This document shows positions 16,621 to 26,233 of a stretch of DNA of 64,000 nucleotides, in pieces. The first letter of the stretch is position 1, and every line of letters starts with the position of its first letter. The DNA comes from Pseudoxanthomonas sp. CF385 (lineage in GTDB: Bacteria > Pseudomonadota > Gammaproteobacteria > Xanthomonadales > Xanthomonadaceae). Under the pieces are notes generated by a model. The model did no database searches and was not told where the DNA came from. It saw only the letters and a program-made list of their open reading frames with translations. The position numbers and the translations under genes are program-made. Where the stretch lies: assembly GCF_900104255.1 (NCBI RefSeq), contig NZ_FNKZ01000001.1:1890001-1954000 (forward strand), written 5' to 3'.

Positions 16621-17772
16621 TTACAGGCCCAGTGCCTTCGCCTTCAACGCGTCGTAATCGGCCTGGGTGATCAGGCCGAGGTCGAGCATCTGCTTGGCCT
16701 TCTGCAGCTTCGCGACCGGATCCTCCGCCGCCGGGGCGGCCGGCGTGGCCGGCTGCTGCAGCGCGCCCAGGCCACCCACCATGCCCGAGGCCATGCCCAC
16801 GCCGACCAGGCCGGCGGCGCCGCCGGTCTCGCCGGCGGACTGGATGCCCTGGGCGACGCTGGCCTGCAGGTTGGAATTGCCGCGCGAACCGGCCAGCGCA
16901 TCGGCGCGCTGCACGGTCTTCAGCAGTTCACGGGTGGTGGCGTCGTACTCGATGGAGACGATGGCGGTCTTGACGATGGCCAGGCCGCGGTCGGACTTCC
17001 ACTGGTAACCCTGTTCCACCGCCGCCGACAGGCTCTGGGCGAAGCCCAGGGAATCCTGCTGGATCTTGGTGATGCGGTTGCCCTTGGACGGATCGTTCGT
17101 ATACAGGCTGAAGGCCGGCGCCAGCGAGCCGACGACTTCGTTGAACAGCTGGCCGGCGGCCGCGTTGTCCAGGTCGGTGAAGTCGAACACCTTGCCCGGC
17201 TGCAGGTACGCGGCCGGCACGAAGTTCTTCACGAACAGGATCGGGTCGACGATCTTCAGCGTGTACGAGCCGCGCGTGATCGCGCCGACCTGGGTGTTGA
17301 GGAAGCCGTCGTCCCAGTAGATCTCGGACTGGGTGCCGAAGCGGTTCTCCGGCAGTTCCTTCAGCGAGACGAAGAACGCCGCCTGCTGCGAGCCCGGCTG
17401 GCCGCCGAACTTGAAGCGCTCCCAGCTCTGGGTGATGAAGGTCGACACGATGCCGTCGCCGGCGAAGATCGACTTGGAGTTGATGTCGTCCGAACGCCAT
17501 TCGTAGCCGCCCGGCTCGGCGACGAACGCGGTGATCGCGCCGTCCTGCATCAGCAGCAGGCCGTAGCCTTCCGGCACGACGATCTTCGAGCCGTTGGTGA
17601 TGATGTTGCTCGAACCGCTGGTGTTGGAGCCGCGACCGGCATTGGTGCCACGGGGGACCGCCGCGAACAGCGCGGCCGTCGCCGGCAGGCCGTCCGGCAC
17701 GGTGTAGAAATCCTTCCACTGGTCGCCGAGCACGCCGCCGACCGCACCCACCACCGCCTGCACAAGACCCAT
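16621..17772 (-). CDS. SPFH/virion-core-like (YdjI type) protein with C-terminal SHOCT motif
   Basis: This 383-residue protein starts MGLVQAVVGAVGGVLGDQWKD, characteristic of the SPFH group annotated as virion core protein-like. The SPFH body spans about 60-280 (for example VPEGYGLLLMQDG). A Gly/Ala-rich linker is followed by a SHOCT-like C-terminus (LQKAKQMLDLGLITQADYD). It is the first gene of a minus-strand unit with the zinc-ribbon protein and two small proteins. Bacillus ydjFGHI has SPFH and zinc-ribbon genes with a PspA homologue. No PspA is visible here. Confidence 0.85.
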   Translation of the reverse strand: MGLVQAVVGAVGGVLGDQWKDFYTVPDGLPATAALFAAVPRGTNAGRGSNTSGSSNIITNGSKIVVPEGYGLLLMQDGAITAFVAEPGGYEWRSDDINSKSIFAGDGIVSTFITQSWERFKFGGQPGSQQAAFFVSLKELPENRFGTQSEIYWDDGFLNTQVGAITRGSYTLKIVDPILFVKNFVPAAYLQPGKVFDFTDLDNAAAGQLFNEVVGSLAPAFSLYTNDPSKGNRITKIQQDSLGFAQSLSAAVEQGYQWKSDRGLAIVKTAIVSIEYDATTRELLKTVQRADALAGSRGNSNLQASVAQGIQSAGETGGAAGLVGVGMASGMVGGLGALQQPATPAAPAAEDPVAKLQKAKQMLDLGLITQADYDALKAKALGL

Positions 17773-17897
17773 GACATCGCTCCGTGATTCGGGGCGGGAA
17801 GGGGTACCCGCCAACCGTGACCGAGTATACAGAGCGATACGCAGCGTCCATGGCGCAGAGGTCATGCCTGCGGCGCGGGCTCCGGCTACCATGGCGC

Positions 17898-18428
17898 ATG
17901 GCCACGGATGACACCGCCACCGTCCTGGAATCCGACCTGCCGCTGGTCCGGCGCGAGTTCCCGTGGCCGATCCGGGTGGGCTGCGTGCTCGCGGGCGCGT
18001 TCGCCATCGGCATGACGCTGTGGGAACTTGGCCGCGGCCTGTGGCCGCTCAACATCGCATCGCCGTTCTTCGCGGTCATCGTGGGCGGTGCGTGCTACGT
18101 CGGCGTGCAGTTCATCCGCGCCGGGCTGTCCGGCTGGGGCGACACCTGGACGTACGCGCCCCACGCCATCGTCGTGCAGCGCCGTGCCTGGGGGCGGTCG
18201 ACGAGCACCCGCCTCAGCGCGACCAACGTGGCGGCCGTCGAGGTGCGCCGCAGCGAAGACAGCGACCACGACGACGCGCCGTGGCAGGTCGTCATCGTGC
18301 CGCGGCCCACGTTCTCCGGTCTGGCCGCCACGGCCGGCCCGGGTGGCGTGTTCGATGCGGGCAGCTACGGCTCGCAGGCCTACGCCGAGCGCGTGCGGCG
18401 CGCGTTGGCCGACCACCTGGGGCTCTGA
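17898..18428 (+). CDS. Two-span membrane protein, unknown function
   Basis: This 176-residue protein has two hydrophobic segments at about residues 27-45 and 54-72, then a beta-rich C-terminal half that looks like a small PH-type domain (TWTYAPHAIVVQRRAWG, AAVEVRRSED). It diverges from the SPFH operon. The architecture recalls DUF2244-like proteins, but this is not certain. The 213 bases after it contain GC-rich inverted repeats and no gene. Confidence 0.65.
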   Translation: MATDDTATVLESDLPLVRREFPWPIRVGCVLAGAFAIGMTLWELGRGLWPLNIASPFFAVIVGGACYVGVQFIRAGLSGWGDTWTYAPHAIVVQRRAWGRSTSTRLSATNVAAVEVRRSEDSDHDDAPWQVVIVPRPTFSGLAATAGPGGVFDAGSYGSQAYAERVRRALADHLGL

Positions 18429-18641
18429 CCGCCGCATCTGCTGCAGCGCATGGTGCAGCCGGTGCCGGTTCGCGTATCGTGCGCGTGCAGCGCGGGGGCG
18501 CTGCCTGTCGTGCCGGTGGGGACCGGATGTCCGGTGGCCGGCACCAGGGGGTTTTCGACGAACGGACGATGCAGTGGGCGCGCGCCTCGGCGCGCGCGCG
18601 GCTGCACGCCTGTCATTCCATCATCACGGGGGAAGGGAATC

Positions 18642-19739
18642 ATGTTGAAGCGCGTATGCGTGCTGCTGTGGGCGCTGTCGTTGCCGGGCCTGTGCCTGGC
18701 GGCGAAACCGATCGAATTGCCGATGCCGCTGGGCGAGCAGTTGCCGGTCGAGATCATCGAAGCGCAGCAGGAGATCGGGGTGGTGGTGCCGGCGACGGCC
18801 CAGAACATGGGTATGCAGTTCGGCCTGATCGGCGCGCTGATCGGCAGCGCGGTGCAGAACTCGCAGGTGAAGAAGGCCGAGGAAGCGGTGGTGCCGCTGC
18901 GCGACCTGCTGGTGGGCTATCCCTTCAACCAGAAGATGCAGGATGCGTTGCGCGCCAAGCTGGTGTCCGATGGCATCTCGCCGAATCCGCAGGTGACGGT
19001 GATGCCTTCGGCATGGGAGGCCCACGACGCGCAGCAGAAGGCGCAGCTGCCGCCGCAGGCGCTGGTCCTGACGCCGAGCTATTCGGTCGACAACCAGTTC
19101 ACCCAGTTGACGGTGCTGGTGCACGCGCAGTTCGTGGAGCGCAGCGTCAAGTCGAACGGCAAGATCAAGGTGGTGCCGCGCCTTACGCGAGACTACAGCT
19201 ACCAGTTCCCGATGTCCGGCGCGCGCAGCCCGGAGCCGATCCAGGACTGGCTGGCGCTCGGCGCGCCCGGCCTGGCGGCGGTGGTGGACCGCGGCATCCA
19301 ACAGGCAGCCGACATGCTGGTGAACGACTTCACCGCCGAGAGTCGCGTGGCCTGGAACGCCAAGGTCAAGGGCGAAGCGGTCAACCTGTCGGGCATGCGC
19401 TACACCGGCGTGCCGGTGCGCCAGGGCGAAGGGTGGTCGTGGCTGCGCGTGGGCCGTGGCCACATGCAGACCCTGTTGGGCCTTGAACCCCTGCTGGCCG
19501 GTGCGCCGCTGCCGGCGGCCTTCGTGCCGGCGGCTGCGCCGACGAGGGTGGCCGCGGTCGAGGGCGCAGCGGGCGACCCAGCGTCCACGCCGGCCGAGGC
19601 GATCGCCACCGGCGCGCTCGACGCCACCGCCCCGATGCCGGCGACCGAAGCCGCACCGCAGGCACCGGCGACACCGGACGCGGCACCGGCCACCACGCCG
19701 GCCGATGTCGCGCCTGCGACCGCGCCGGTCGGGGGCTGA
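18642..19739 (+). CDS. Secreted envelope protein with Ala/Pro-rich tail, unknown function
   Basis: This 365-residue protein starts at an ATG preceded by GGGAAGGGAA. A signal peptide (VLLWALSLPGLCLA) is followed by a soluble domain with VNQ-like AEEAVVPLRDLLVGYPFN and NQFTQLTVLVHAQFVE. The last ~75 residues are almost entirely Ala, Pro and Thr. A lipoprotein gene follows after four bases, so the two probably form an envelope pair. No family is recognised. Confidence 0.75.
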   Translation: MLKRVCVLLWALSLPGLCLAAKPIELPMPLGEQLPVEIIEAQQEIGVVVPATAQNMGMQFGLIGALIGSAVQNSQVKKAEEAVVPLRDLLVGYPFNQKMQDALRAKLVSDGISPNPQVTVMPSAWEAHDAQQKAQLPPQALVLTPSYSVDNQFTQLTVLVHAQFVERSVKSNGKIKVVPRLTRDYSYQFPMSGARSPEPIQDWLALGAPGLAAVVDRGIQQAADMLVNDFTAESRVAWNAKVKGEAVNLSGMRYTGVPVRQGEGWSWLRVGRGHMQTLLGLEPLLAGAPLPAAFVPAAAPTRVAAVEGAAGDPASTPAEAIATGALDATAPMPATEAAPQAPATPDAAPATTPADVAPATAPVGG

Positions 19740-19743
19740 GGCG

Positions 19744-20262
19744 ATGCGTGCCGGATGGGGCGCGCTGGCCGTCGGTTTGCTGGCCACGTCGCTGGGCGGC
19801 TGCGCGATGAAGGTCAACCGCGTGCAGATGGACGCCTCGCGGCTGGCCGGCAAGGTCGACCGCAGGGTGGCCTGCGCTTACCGGCAGGGCGAGGTGGTGG
19901 ATGCGCGTCCGTCGACCGGGCGGGCAGGCGGCCTGGGCAAGCATCTGTTCCTGGTGGACGACGCGTCCGTCATCGTCCGCGAACGGATGACGGCGTTCGG
20001 CATCGCACCGCAGGGCGAGGGCGACGAGGTCGATGTGCGCATCCTGCACATGTACATGGCGCAGAACCTCGGTACCAAGGTGCCGGTGGTGGTGTTGAGC
20101 GCCACGGTGGGGACGCAGCCGGCCTTCACCCTGCGCTCGCAGAAAGCCTCGATGAACTGGAACGGCAGCGAGGACGAGGCGTACGAAGGCTATGCGCGCG
20201 CGCTCGACGATGCGATGACGCAGCTGGTGATGCGACTGGATGCGGGTTGCCGGACGACGTGA
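19744..20262 (+). CDS. Lipoprotein partner of the preceding envelope protein
   Basis: This 172-residue protein has a signal peptide with a lipobox LGGC (Cys at about residue 20). The remainder is a single domain of unknown function with VDVRILHMYMAQNLG in the middle. It starts four bases after the preceding stop and is followed by a hairpin shared with the convergent gene. Confidence 0.75.
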   Translation: MRAGWGALAVGLLATSLGGCAMKVNRVQMDASRLAGKVDRRVACAYRQGEVVDARPSTGRAGGLGKHLFLVDDASVIVRERMTAFGIAPQGEGDEVDVRILHMYMAQNLGTKVPVVVLSATVGTQPAFTLRSQKASMNWNGSEDEAYEGYARALDDAMTQLVMRLDAGCRTT

Positions 20263-20285
20263 TCGTCCTCGCCCGGTGATGTCGG

Positions 20286-20316
20286 ACGCCCGGGCGCGCC
20301 CTGCGCATCCGGGCGT
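20286..20316. terminator. Candidate bidirectional hairpin between convergent genes
   Basis: ACGCCCGG (20286-20293) pairs with CCGGGCGT (20309-20316) between the lipoprotein gene and the propeller-GGDEF gene. There is no T-run. Confidence 0.4.
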
Positions 20317-20334
20317 TGCGTGTTTGGGCCTGCG

Positions 20335-23232
20335 TCACGCCGCCGGCAAGGCCCGGTTGCGTCCTTCACCCTTGGCCCGGTACAGCGCCGCGTCGGCGGC
20401 GTGCAGTAGCGCGTCGGGCGTGCCGCCCTGCGCCGGTCGCAGGCTGGCGGCACCGATGCTGACGGTGACGATGTCGGCCACGCTCGACGCGCGATGCGGC
20501 AGGGCGAGGCGCTGCACGTCGGCCACCAACCGCCGGGCGAGCGCGAGCGCCGCGTCGGCGTCGCAGTCCGGCAGCAGGATGGCGAACTCTTCGCCGCCGT
20601 AACGCGCCGCCAGGTCGTCGCCGCTGCGCAGGCTGTCGGCCAGGTGGGTGGCCAGGGTGGCCAAGGCGGCATCGCCACCGAGGTGGCCATAGCTGTCGTT
20701 GTAGGCCTTGAATTCGTCGACGTCGACGAGCAGCACCGCCAGCGGCGCATCGCGCTCGGCATGGTCGTCCCAAGCCAGTTGCAGGCAGCGGGTGAACTCG
20801 CGCCGGTTGGCGATGCCGGTCAGTGCATCGCTGGCGGCCAGGTGCTGCAGGCGGGCATTGGCTTCGCGCAGGGCGTCGGTGCGTTGCGCCACTTCATGGG
20901 TCAGGGCGCGTTCGCGCGCCCGCGCGGCACGCAGGCGCAGGCGCACCAGGACCGCCAGCAGGCCCAGCACCAGCAGCACCGCCAGCGTGCGCAGCCACCA
21001 GGTCTGGTGCCATTGCGGCAACAGGGTGAAGCGCAGCTGCGCGCCTTCCTCGTTCCACACGCCGTCGTTGTTGCTCGCCATCACCCGGAACACGTAATCG
21101 CCGGGTGGCAGGTTGGTGTAGTAGGCGGCGCGACCGGTGCCGGGTTCGCTCCAGGCGCGGTCGAAGCCTTCCAGTTTGTAGCGGTAGCGCACGGCCGAGG
21201 GGGCCACGTAGCTCATCGCGGCGAAGTGCAGCTCCATGCGTTCAACGCCCGGGCCCAGCCGGCCGGCGCGCGCCGGATCCACCTCCACGCCATCCACCAG
21301 CAAGCGCTCGATCGCGACCGGCGGCGGTTGCGGATTGCCCTGCATGCGGTCCGGGTCGACGATGACCACGCCCTTGGCGGTGCCGAACCAGAGCCGGCCG
21401 TCGTCGCTGCGGTCCGCCGGCGTCTGCGAGGCGCCGTTGCCCTGCGCGTTGAGCATGCCGTCGCTGGTGCCGTACCAGTGCGGTTCCAGTTGCTGCACTT
21501 CGCCGCGGTCGAGCGCCGTGAAGCCGGCCTTGGCGAGGCGGCCGATGCCGCGGTTCGAACTGAACCAGAGATTGCCGCGACCGTCATCCAACAGCGCGAA
21601 CACCGCATCGCCGTGGAAACCGGCGCGCTGGAGATAGCGGGTGACCTTGCCGTCACGGACGCGCACGATGCCCACGCTGGTGCCCAGCCACAGGCTGCCG
21701 TCGACGGCGGGATGGAAGGCGAACACGCTGGTGCCGGACAGGCCGTCGGTGCCGCAGGTGTCCACCACGCCGCGGAAGAGGCAGCGCAGGCCGCTGCGCA
21801 GGCCGATCCACAGGCGGCCCTCACGGTCTTCGTAGAGGGCGCGCGTATCGTCGCCACGCGTGCCGTCCACGACTTCGACCCGCGTGCCGTCGATCCGCGC
21901 CACGCCCTGCAGGGTGCCGGTCCACATGCCGCCCTCGCGGGCCGGGGCGAAGGCGAACACGATCGTGCCCGGCAAACCTTCCGCCAGGCTGAAGGTGCGG
22001 GCCCGTCCCGCGGCATCGAAGCGGGTGACGCCTTCGGTGCCGGCCACCCACAGCTGGCCGGCGTCGTCTGAGCGGATGGCGCGCACCAGTTGGCTGGGCA
22101 GCTGCCGGTTGTAGTCCGTGGCCGGCTGCAGCACCGCGCCGTCGTAGCGCGACAGGCCGGCGCCGTCGGTGCCCACCCACAGTGCGCCGCCGGGTGCCTG
22201 GTGCACCGCGCGCACGGCGTTGGAGACCATCTGCCCGGTCACCGTGACCAGCTTGGACGGGCTGAGCCGGTGCAGGCCGCTGGACGTGGTGCCGATCCAC
22301 AGGTTGCCTTCGCGGTCCTCGAACATTGACCGCACGGTCTCGCCCTGCAGGCCGGCCAGGGTGTTGTCGCAGCTGAAGTGGTCGGCCGTCAGGCGGCACA
22401 GGCCCACGTCCAGCGGCGCGAACCAGACGCTGCCGTCGCGGTCGCCGTACAGCGTGTAGATGCGCCGCCCATCGAGCGCGGCCGCGCGCGGATCGCGCTG
22501 GAAACGGCCGTCGCGGAAGAACGCCGGACCGGCCTGGGTGCCGACCCAGGCTGTGCCCGCGGCATCGATGGCGAGGCTGTAGACCGCATTGCTGGGCAGG
22601 CCGTCGCGCTCGTCGTAAACCCGCGCACGGCCGTCCTGCCAGTGGACGACGCCGACGCCATCGGCCGCGATCCAGACGCCGCCGGCGCGGTCGGCGACGA
22701 TGGCCCGGTAGAAGCCGCGCGGCGGGAAGCCGTCCGCATCGCCGAGCAGGCGGGGCTGCCCGTTCGCCATCCGCACCACGCCCGCATTGGTGGTCAGCCA
22801 CAGGCCGCCCGCCGTGTCGCTGACGATGCCGAACACGCTCTCGATGCCGTCGGGCAGGCGCACCGGATCGAGGGTGCGGCCCTGCCGGTGGTACAGGCCG
22901 CCGTTGAGCGTGCCGACCCAGACGCCGCCGCGGCGGTCGGCGCTGACCGCGGTGATCGCCGAGCTCTTCAGGGCCGGCGCCACGCGCGGATCGATGGTCT
23001 CGAAGCCGTCGCCGCTGTGGCGCGCCAGTCCACCGTAGGTCGCCAGCCAGATGGCGCCATCGGCCTGCTGGGTGATGGACAGCACCGTGCCTTGCGGCAG
23101 CTCGTTCTCGTACCACGCGTGGGTGAACTGGCCGATCGCGCGGCGCGGTTCCAGGGCATGGGCGGGGAGCAGCAGGAGCGCGCACAGCACACCGGCGAGC
23201 AGGGCGCAGGCGCGCCGTACGTCAGGCATCAT
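20335..23232 (-). CDS. Two-component regulator propeller sensor with diguanylate cyclase domain
   Basis: This 965-residue protein starts at MMPDVRRA with a signal peptide (LLAGVLCALLLLPAHA). Then come many Reg_prop repeats of the form GxLWxGT...GLxR forming periplasmic propellers (about 40-640), a Y_Y_Y domain (about 650-720), one membrane segment (WWLRTLAVLLVLGLLAVLV), a short coiled coil and a C-terminal GGDEF domain. The signature is GGEEF, so it should be an active c-di-GMP synthase. The inhibitory RxxD site has S in place of the Arg (SGDD), suggesting weak product inhibition. It senses an unknown periplasmic ligand. Confidence 0.9.
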   Translation of the reverse strand: MMPDVRRACALLAGVLCALLLLPAHALEPRRAIGQFTHAWYENELPQGTVLSITQQADGAIWLATYGGLARHSGDGFETIDPRVAPALKSSAITAVSADRRGGVWVGTLNGGLYHRQGRTLDPVRLPDGIESVFGIVSDTAGGLWLTTNAGVVRMANGQPRLLGDADGFPPRGFYRAIVADRAGGVWIAADGVGVVHWQDGRARVYDERDGLPSNAVYSLAIDAAGTAWVGTQAGPAFFRDGRFQRDPRAAALDGRRIYTLYGDRDGSVWFAPLDVGLCRLTADHFSCDNTLAGLQGETVRSMFEDREGNLWIGTTSSGLHRLSPSKLVTVTGQMVSNAVRAVHQAPGGALWVGTDGAGLSRYDGAVLQPATDYNRQLPSQLVRAIRSDDAGQLWVAGTEGVTRFDAAGRARTFSLAEGLPGTIVFAFAPAREGGMWTGTLQGVARIDGTRVEVVDGTRGDDTRALYEDREGRLWIGLRSGLRCLFRGVVDTCGTDGLSGTSVFAFHPAVDGSLWLGTSVGIVRVRDGKVTRYLQRAGFHGDAVFALLDDGRGNLWFSSNRGIGRLAKAGFTALDRGEVQQLEPHWYGTSDGMLNAQGNGASQTPADRSDDGRLWFGTAKGVVIVDPDRMQGNPQPPPVAIERLLVDGVEVDPARAGRLGPGVERMELHFAAMSYVAPSAVRYRYKLEGFDRAWSEPGTGRAAYYTNLPPGDYVFRVMASNNDGVWNEEGAQLRFTLLPQWHQTWWLRTLAVLLVLGLLAVLVRLRLRAARARERALTHEVAQRTDALREANARLQHLAASDALTGIANRREFTRCLQLAWDDHAERDAPLAVLLVDVDEFKAYNDSYGHLGGDAALATLATHLADSLRSGDDLAARYGGEEFAILLPDCDADAALALARRLVADVQRLALPHRASSVADIVTVSIGAASLRPAQGGTPDALLHAADAALYRAKGEGRNRALPAA

Positions 23233-23336
23233 GCGGAATTCGAGGCATCGGTCCCCCACCGGTGTCGCGTCATGCTACCAGTTGATAGCGGCACCGGTGG
23301 CGGCGAATTGAGGGCCGGAACCCCGTACGGCCCGGC

Positions 23337-23816
23337 TCATCCGCGGACGGCGGCCTCGATCTTGGCGACGTCGATCTTGCGCATCTCCATCATCGCCGCG
23401 AACGCGCGCTTGGCCACGGCCTTGTCCGGGTTCGTGAACGCCTCGGTGAGCACGCGCGGGGTGATCTGCCAGTTCAGGCCCCACTTGTCCTTGCACCAGC
23501 CGCAGGCGCTTTCCGCGCCGCCGTTGCCGACGATGGCGTTCCACAGGCGGTCGGTCTCCTCCTGGTCGTCGGTGGCGATCTGGAAGGAGAACGCCTCGCT
23601 GTGCTTGAACGTGTCGCCGCCGTTCAGGCCGATGCAGGGGATGCCGTACACGGTGAACTCCACCGTCAGCACATCGCCTTCCTTGCCGGACGGATAGTCG
23701 CCGGGGGCGCGGTGCACGGCGGTGACCTCGCTGTCGGGGAAGATCGTGGCGTAGAAGTTCGCGGCCTCTTCGGCATCGTGGTCGTACCAGAGGCAGATGG
23801 TGTTCTTCGGGGTCAT
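23337..23816 (-). CDS. VOC-fold protein, PhnB / 3-demethylubiquinone methyltransferase-like family
   Basis: This 159-residue protein has the family start NTICLWYDHDAEEAANFYA and the features VYGIPCIGLNGG, KHSEAFSFQI and CGWCKDKWGLNWQITP. Despite the database name, this PhnB-like group is a VOC-fold family without proven methyltransferase activity. It is transcribed alone, ahead of the convergent-facing sensor gene. Confidence 0.85.
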   Translation of the reverse strand: MTPKNTICLWYDHDAEEAANFYATIFPDSEVTAVHRAPGDYPSGKEGDVLTVEFTVYGIPCIGLNGGDTFKHSEAFSFQIATDDQEETDRLWNAIVGNGGAESACGWCKDKWGLNWQITPRVLTEAFTNPDKAVAKRAFAAMMEMRKIDVAKIEAAVRG

Positions 23817-23906
23817 GGTGGTCTCCTGGGAAGGACGGGGCAGGGCAGAGGGCCGATCATCCCGGCCCGGCGGGAAAGCGGGGTGAATGCGGGGGCGTGC
23901 GGTGCT

Positions 23907-24524
23907 TCAGCCTTCGGCGAACGAGCCGGTGCGGACGTCGCCTTCGCGCTCATAGCGCCCGATGACGATGCCGGTCGGCGTGGTGCGCGAACTCGCCAGC
24001 CGGAAGGCCGCGGGGTGCTCATCGCCATCGAATAGGCGCTTGCCGCGGCCGAGCAGCACCGGATAGACCAGCAAGCGCAGTTCGTCGACCACGTCGCTGG
24101 CCAGCAGTTGGTGGATCAGGTCGCTGCTGCCCTGGGTGACGAGGTCGGGGCCGTCTTCGCGCTTCAGCGTGCGCAGCGCGCCGACCGGATCGTCGCCCAG
24201 CGCCTGGCTGTGGGCCCACGCCAGCGTGTCCGGATGATGCGTGGCCACGTGCTTGGTCGCGGCGTTGAACGCATCGGCGATGCCGCCGTGCGGCGCATCG
24301 CTGGGCACCTGCGGCCAGTAGCCGGCGAAGATGTCGTAGGTGCGGCGACCGAGCACCAGCGAGAAGGGGCGTGCGAACAGGCCGTCCATCGCTTCGTCGT
24401 CGCTGGCGTAGGGCCAGGCCCAACCGCCGAGGGCGAAGCCGCCGCTGCGGTCTTCGTCGGGCCCGCCGGGGCCCTGGATGACGCCGTCGAGACTGACCAT
24501 GACGGCCACGATGAGCTTGCGCAT
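23907..24524 (-). CDS. Dihydrofolate-reductase-like (RibD C-terminal) protein
   Basis: This 205-residue protein starts MRKLIVAVMVSLDGVIQGPG, has LVLGRRTYDIFAGYWPQ, and near the end LRLLVYPVLLGRGKRLF. These mark the RibD C-terminal / YyaP-YwjB group of NADPH-dependent reductase-like proteins. The substrate is unknown. It lies 90 bases upstream of the VOC gene on the same strand and may be in one unit with it. Confidence 0.85.
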   Translation of the reverse strand: MRKLIVAVMVSLDGVIQGPGGPDEDRSGGFALGGWAWPYASDDEAMDGLFARPFSLVLGRRTYDIFAGYWPQVPSDAPHGGIADAFNAATKHVATHHPDTLAWAHSQALGDDPVGALRTLKREDGPDLVTQGSSDLIHQLLASDVVDELRLLVYPVLLGRGKRLFDGDEHPAAFRLASSRTTPTGIVIGRYEREGDVRTGSFAEG

Positions 24525-24669
24525 CTCGGAATTCCTCGTAGAGCGGTGTGTCCGCCTTTCCCCAGCGACGAACGGGAGGCGGCCGGATCGACACGGCGTG
24601 CACGCGATCGTTCAGGATGCTCCGGCCCGCTTGCTAAGCTGGGCCCGACTTCCCTCGACAGGCGGTGAC

Positions 24670-25722
24670 ATGCACAGCAGGCGGAACTTCCTCGGAACGG
24701 CGGCGCTGGCCGCCTCGGCCCTGATGCTGCCGCTGGCGGGCCACGCGCCTGCGTTCGCGGCCGCTCCGCGCAAGCGCCTGCTGCCGCTGGCGTTGAATCC
24801 GGGCGATACGGTCGGCCTGGTCAGTCCCTCGGCCGCGACCGACGAGCCGCTGGACCTGCAACTGGCGCGGGAAGCGATGGAAGCCCTCGGGCTGAAGGTG
24901 AAGGTGGCGCCGCACCTGGCTGCGCGCCGCGGTCACCTGGCCGGCACCGACGCCGAACGCGCGGGCGACCTCAATGCGATGTTCGCCGATGACGAGGTCA
25001 AGGGCATCGTCTGCGCGCGCGGCGGTTCCGGTGCGGCGCGGTTGCTGCCGCTGCTCGATTACGCGGCGATCCGTCGCCATCCCAAGATCCTGCTGGGCTA
25101 CTCCGACATCACTGCGTTGCACAACGCGCTGCTGTCGCAGGCCGGACTGGTGAGCTTCCACGGCCCCATCGGGATCGGCAGCTGGAACGCGTTCAACGCG
25201 GACCAGTTCCGTCGCGTGTTCTTCGAGCGCGAACAGATGGAATACCGCAACAGCGCCGACAAGGGCGACGAACTCGTCCAGCGCCGCAACCGCACCGTCA
25301 CCATTACCGGTGGGAAGGCGCAGGGCGAACTGGTGGGCGGCAACCTGTCGGTGCTGGTGGCGCTCGCCGGCTCGCCGTACCTGCCGGACTTCCGCGGCAA
25401 GATCCTGTTCCTCGAAGACGTTTCCGAGGCGCCGTACCGGATCGACCGCATGCTCAGCACGCTGCGCCTGATGGGGGCGCTGGACCAGGTCGCCGGCGTG
25501 ATCTTCGGCGAGTGCACCGACTGCGATCCCGGCAACGGCTACGGCTCGCTGACGTTGCCGGAGATCTTCGACGATTACTTCAAGCCGCTGAAGGTGCCGG
25601 TCTACCGCGGCGCAATGATCGGCCACATCCGCCAACAGTTCATCGTGCCCGTGGGCGGCCGCGTGGAGATGGACGCGGATGCCGGCACGTTCCGGATGCT
25701 GGAGCCGGTGTTCCAGCGGTAA
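24670..25722 (+). CDS. LD-carboxypeptidase (S66 family) with TAT signal
   Basis: This 350-residue protein has a twin-arginine signal (SRRNFLG followed by a hydrophobic stretch ending in AFAAA). The S66 domain shows the nucleophile in GYSDITALHNAL, the Glu in FLEDVSEAPYRIDRML and the His in MIGHIRQQFIVPVGG. These enzymes cleave the terminal D-alanine from tetrapeptides in murein recycling; export by TAT would place this one in the periplasm. It diverges from the DHFR-like gene. Confidence 0.9.
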   Translation: MHSRRNFLGTAALAASALMLPLAGHAPAFAAAPRKRLLPLALNPGDTVGLVSPSAATDEPLDLQLAREAMEALGLKVKVAPHLAARRGHLAGTDAERAGDLNAMFADDEVKGIVCARGGSGAARLLPLLDYAAIRRHPKILLGYSDITALHNALLSQAGLVSFHGPIGIGSWNAFNADQFRRVFFEREQMEYRNSADKGDELVQRRNRTVTITGGKAQGELVGGNLSVLVALAGSPYLPDFRGKILFLEDVSEAPYRIDRMLSTLRLMGALDQVAGVIFGECTDCDPGNGYGSLTLPEIFDDYFKPLKVPVYRGAMIGHIRQQFIVPVGGRVEMDADAGTFRMLEPVFQR

Positions 25723-25815
25723 GCGCCGGGTTTCGCATGCCTTGAACACGCGGAATCCCATCCTCCTCCCCTTAGCGCGACCGACCGGGTCGCCATCAGC
25801 CGCAAGGAGCACCGC

Positions 25816-26232
25816 ATGAGCCCGACACCGAAGGACACCCACGACGCTTCGCGCCGCATCGATGCGCGCATCGACGAACTCCGCGATTGGCGTGGCGATG
25901 TGCTGGCGCGCGTACGCGCCCTCATCCACGAGGCGGATCCGGGCGTGGTGGAGGACGTGAAGTGGGTCAAGCCGACCAACCCGCATGGCGTACCGACGTG
26001 GTCGCACGACGGGCTCGTCTGCACCGGCGAGGTCTACAAGGCCTACGTGAAGCTGACCTTCGCGCACGGCGCCAAGATCGAGGACACCGACGACCTGTTC
26101 AATGCCAGCCTCGATGGCGGCACGCGTCGCGCGATCGACCTGCGCGAGCGCGACGTGCTGCAGGGCGCGGCGTTCAAGGCGCTGTTCCTGCGCGCGGTGG
26201 CATTCAACACGGCGAAGAAGGCCAAGGCCTGA
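25816..26232 (+). CDS. DUF1801 protein
   Basis: This 138-residue protein has the DUF1801 pattern: a helical N-terminus, ADPGVVEDVKWVKPTNP, and YVKLTFAHGAKIED followed by RRAIDLRERD. The family has a TBP-like fold and no established biochemical role. A second DUF1801 gene starts one base after its stop. Confidence 0.88.
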   Translation: MSPTPKDTHDASRRIDARIDELRDWRGDVLARVRALIHEADPGVVEDVKWVKPTNPHGVPTWSHDGLVCTGEVYKAYVKLTFAHGAKIEDTDDLFNASLDGGTRRAIDLRERDVLQGAAFKALFLRAVAFNTAKKAKA

Positions 26233-26233
26233 G

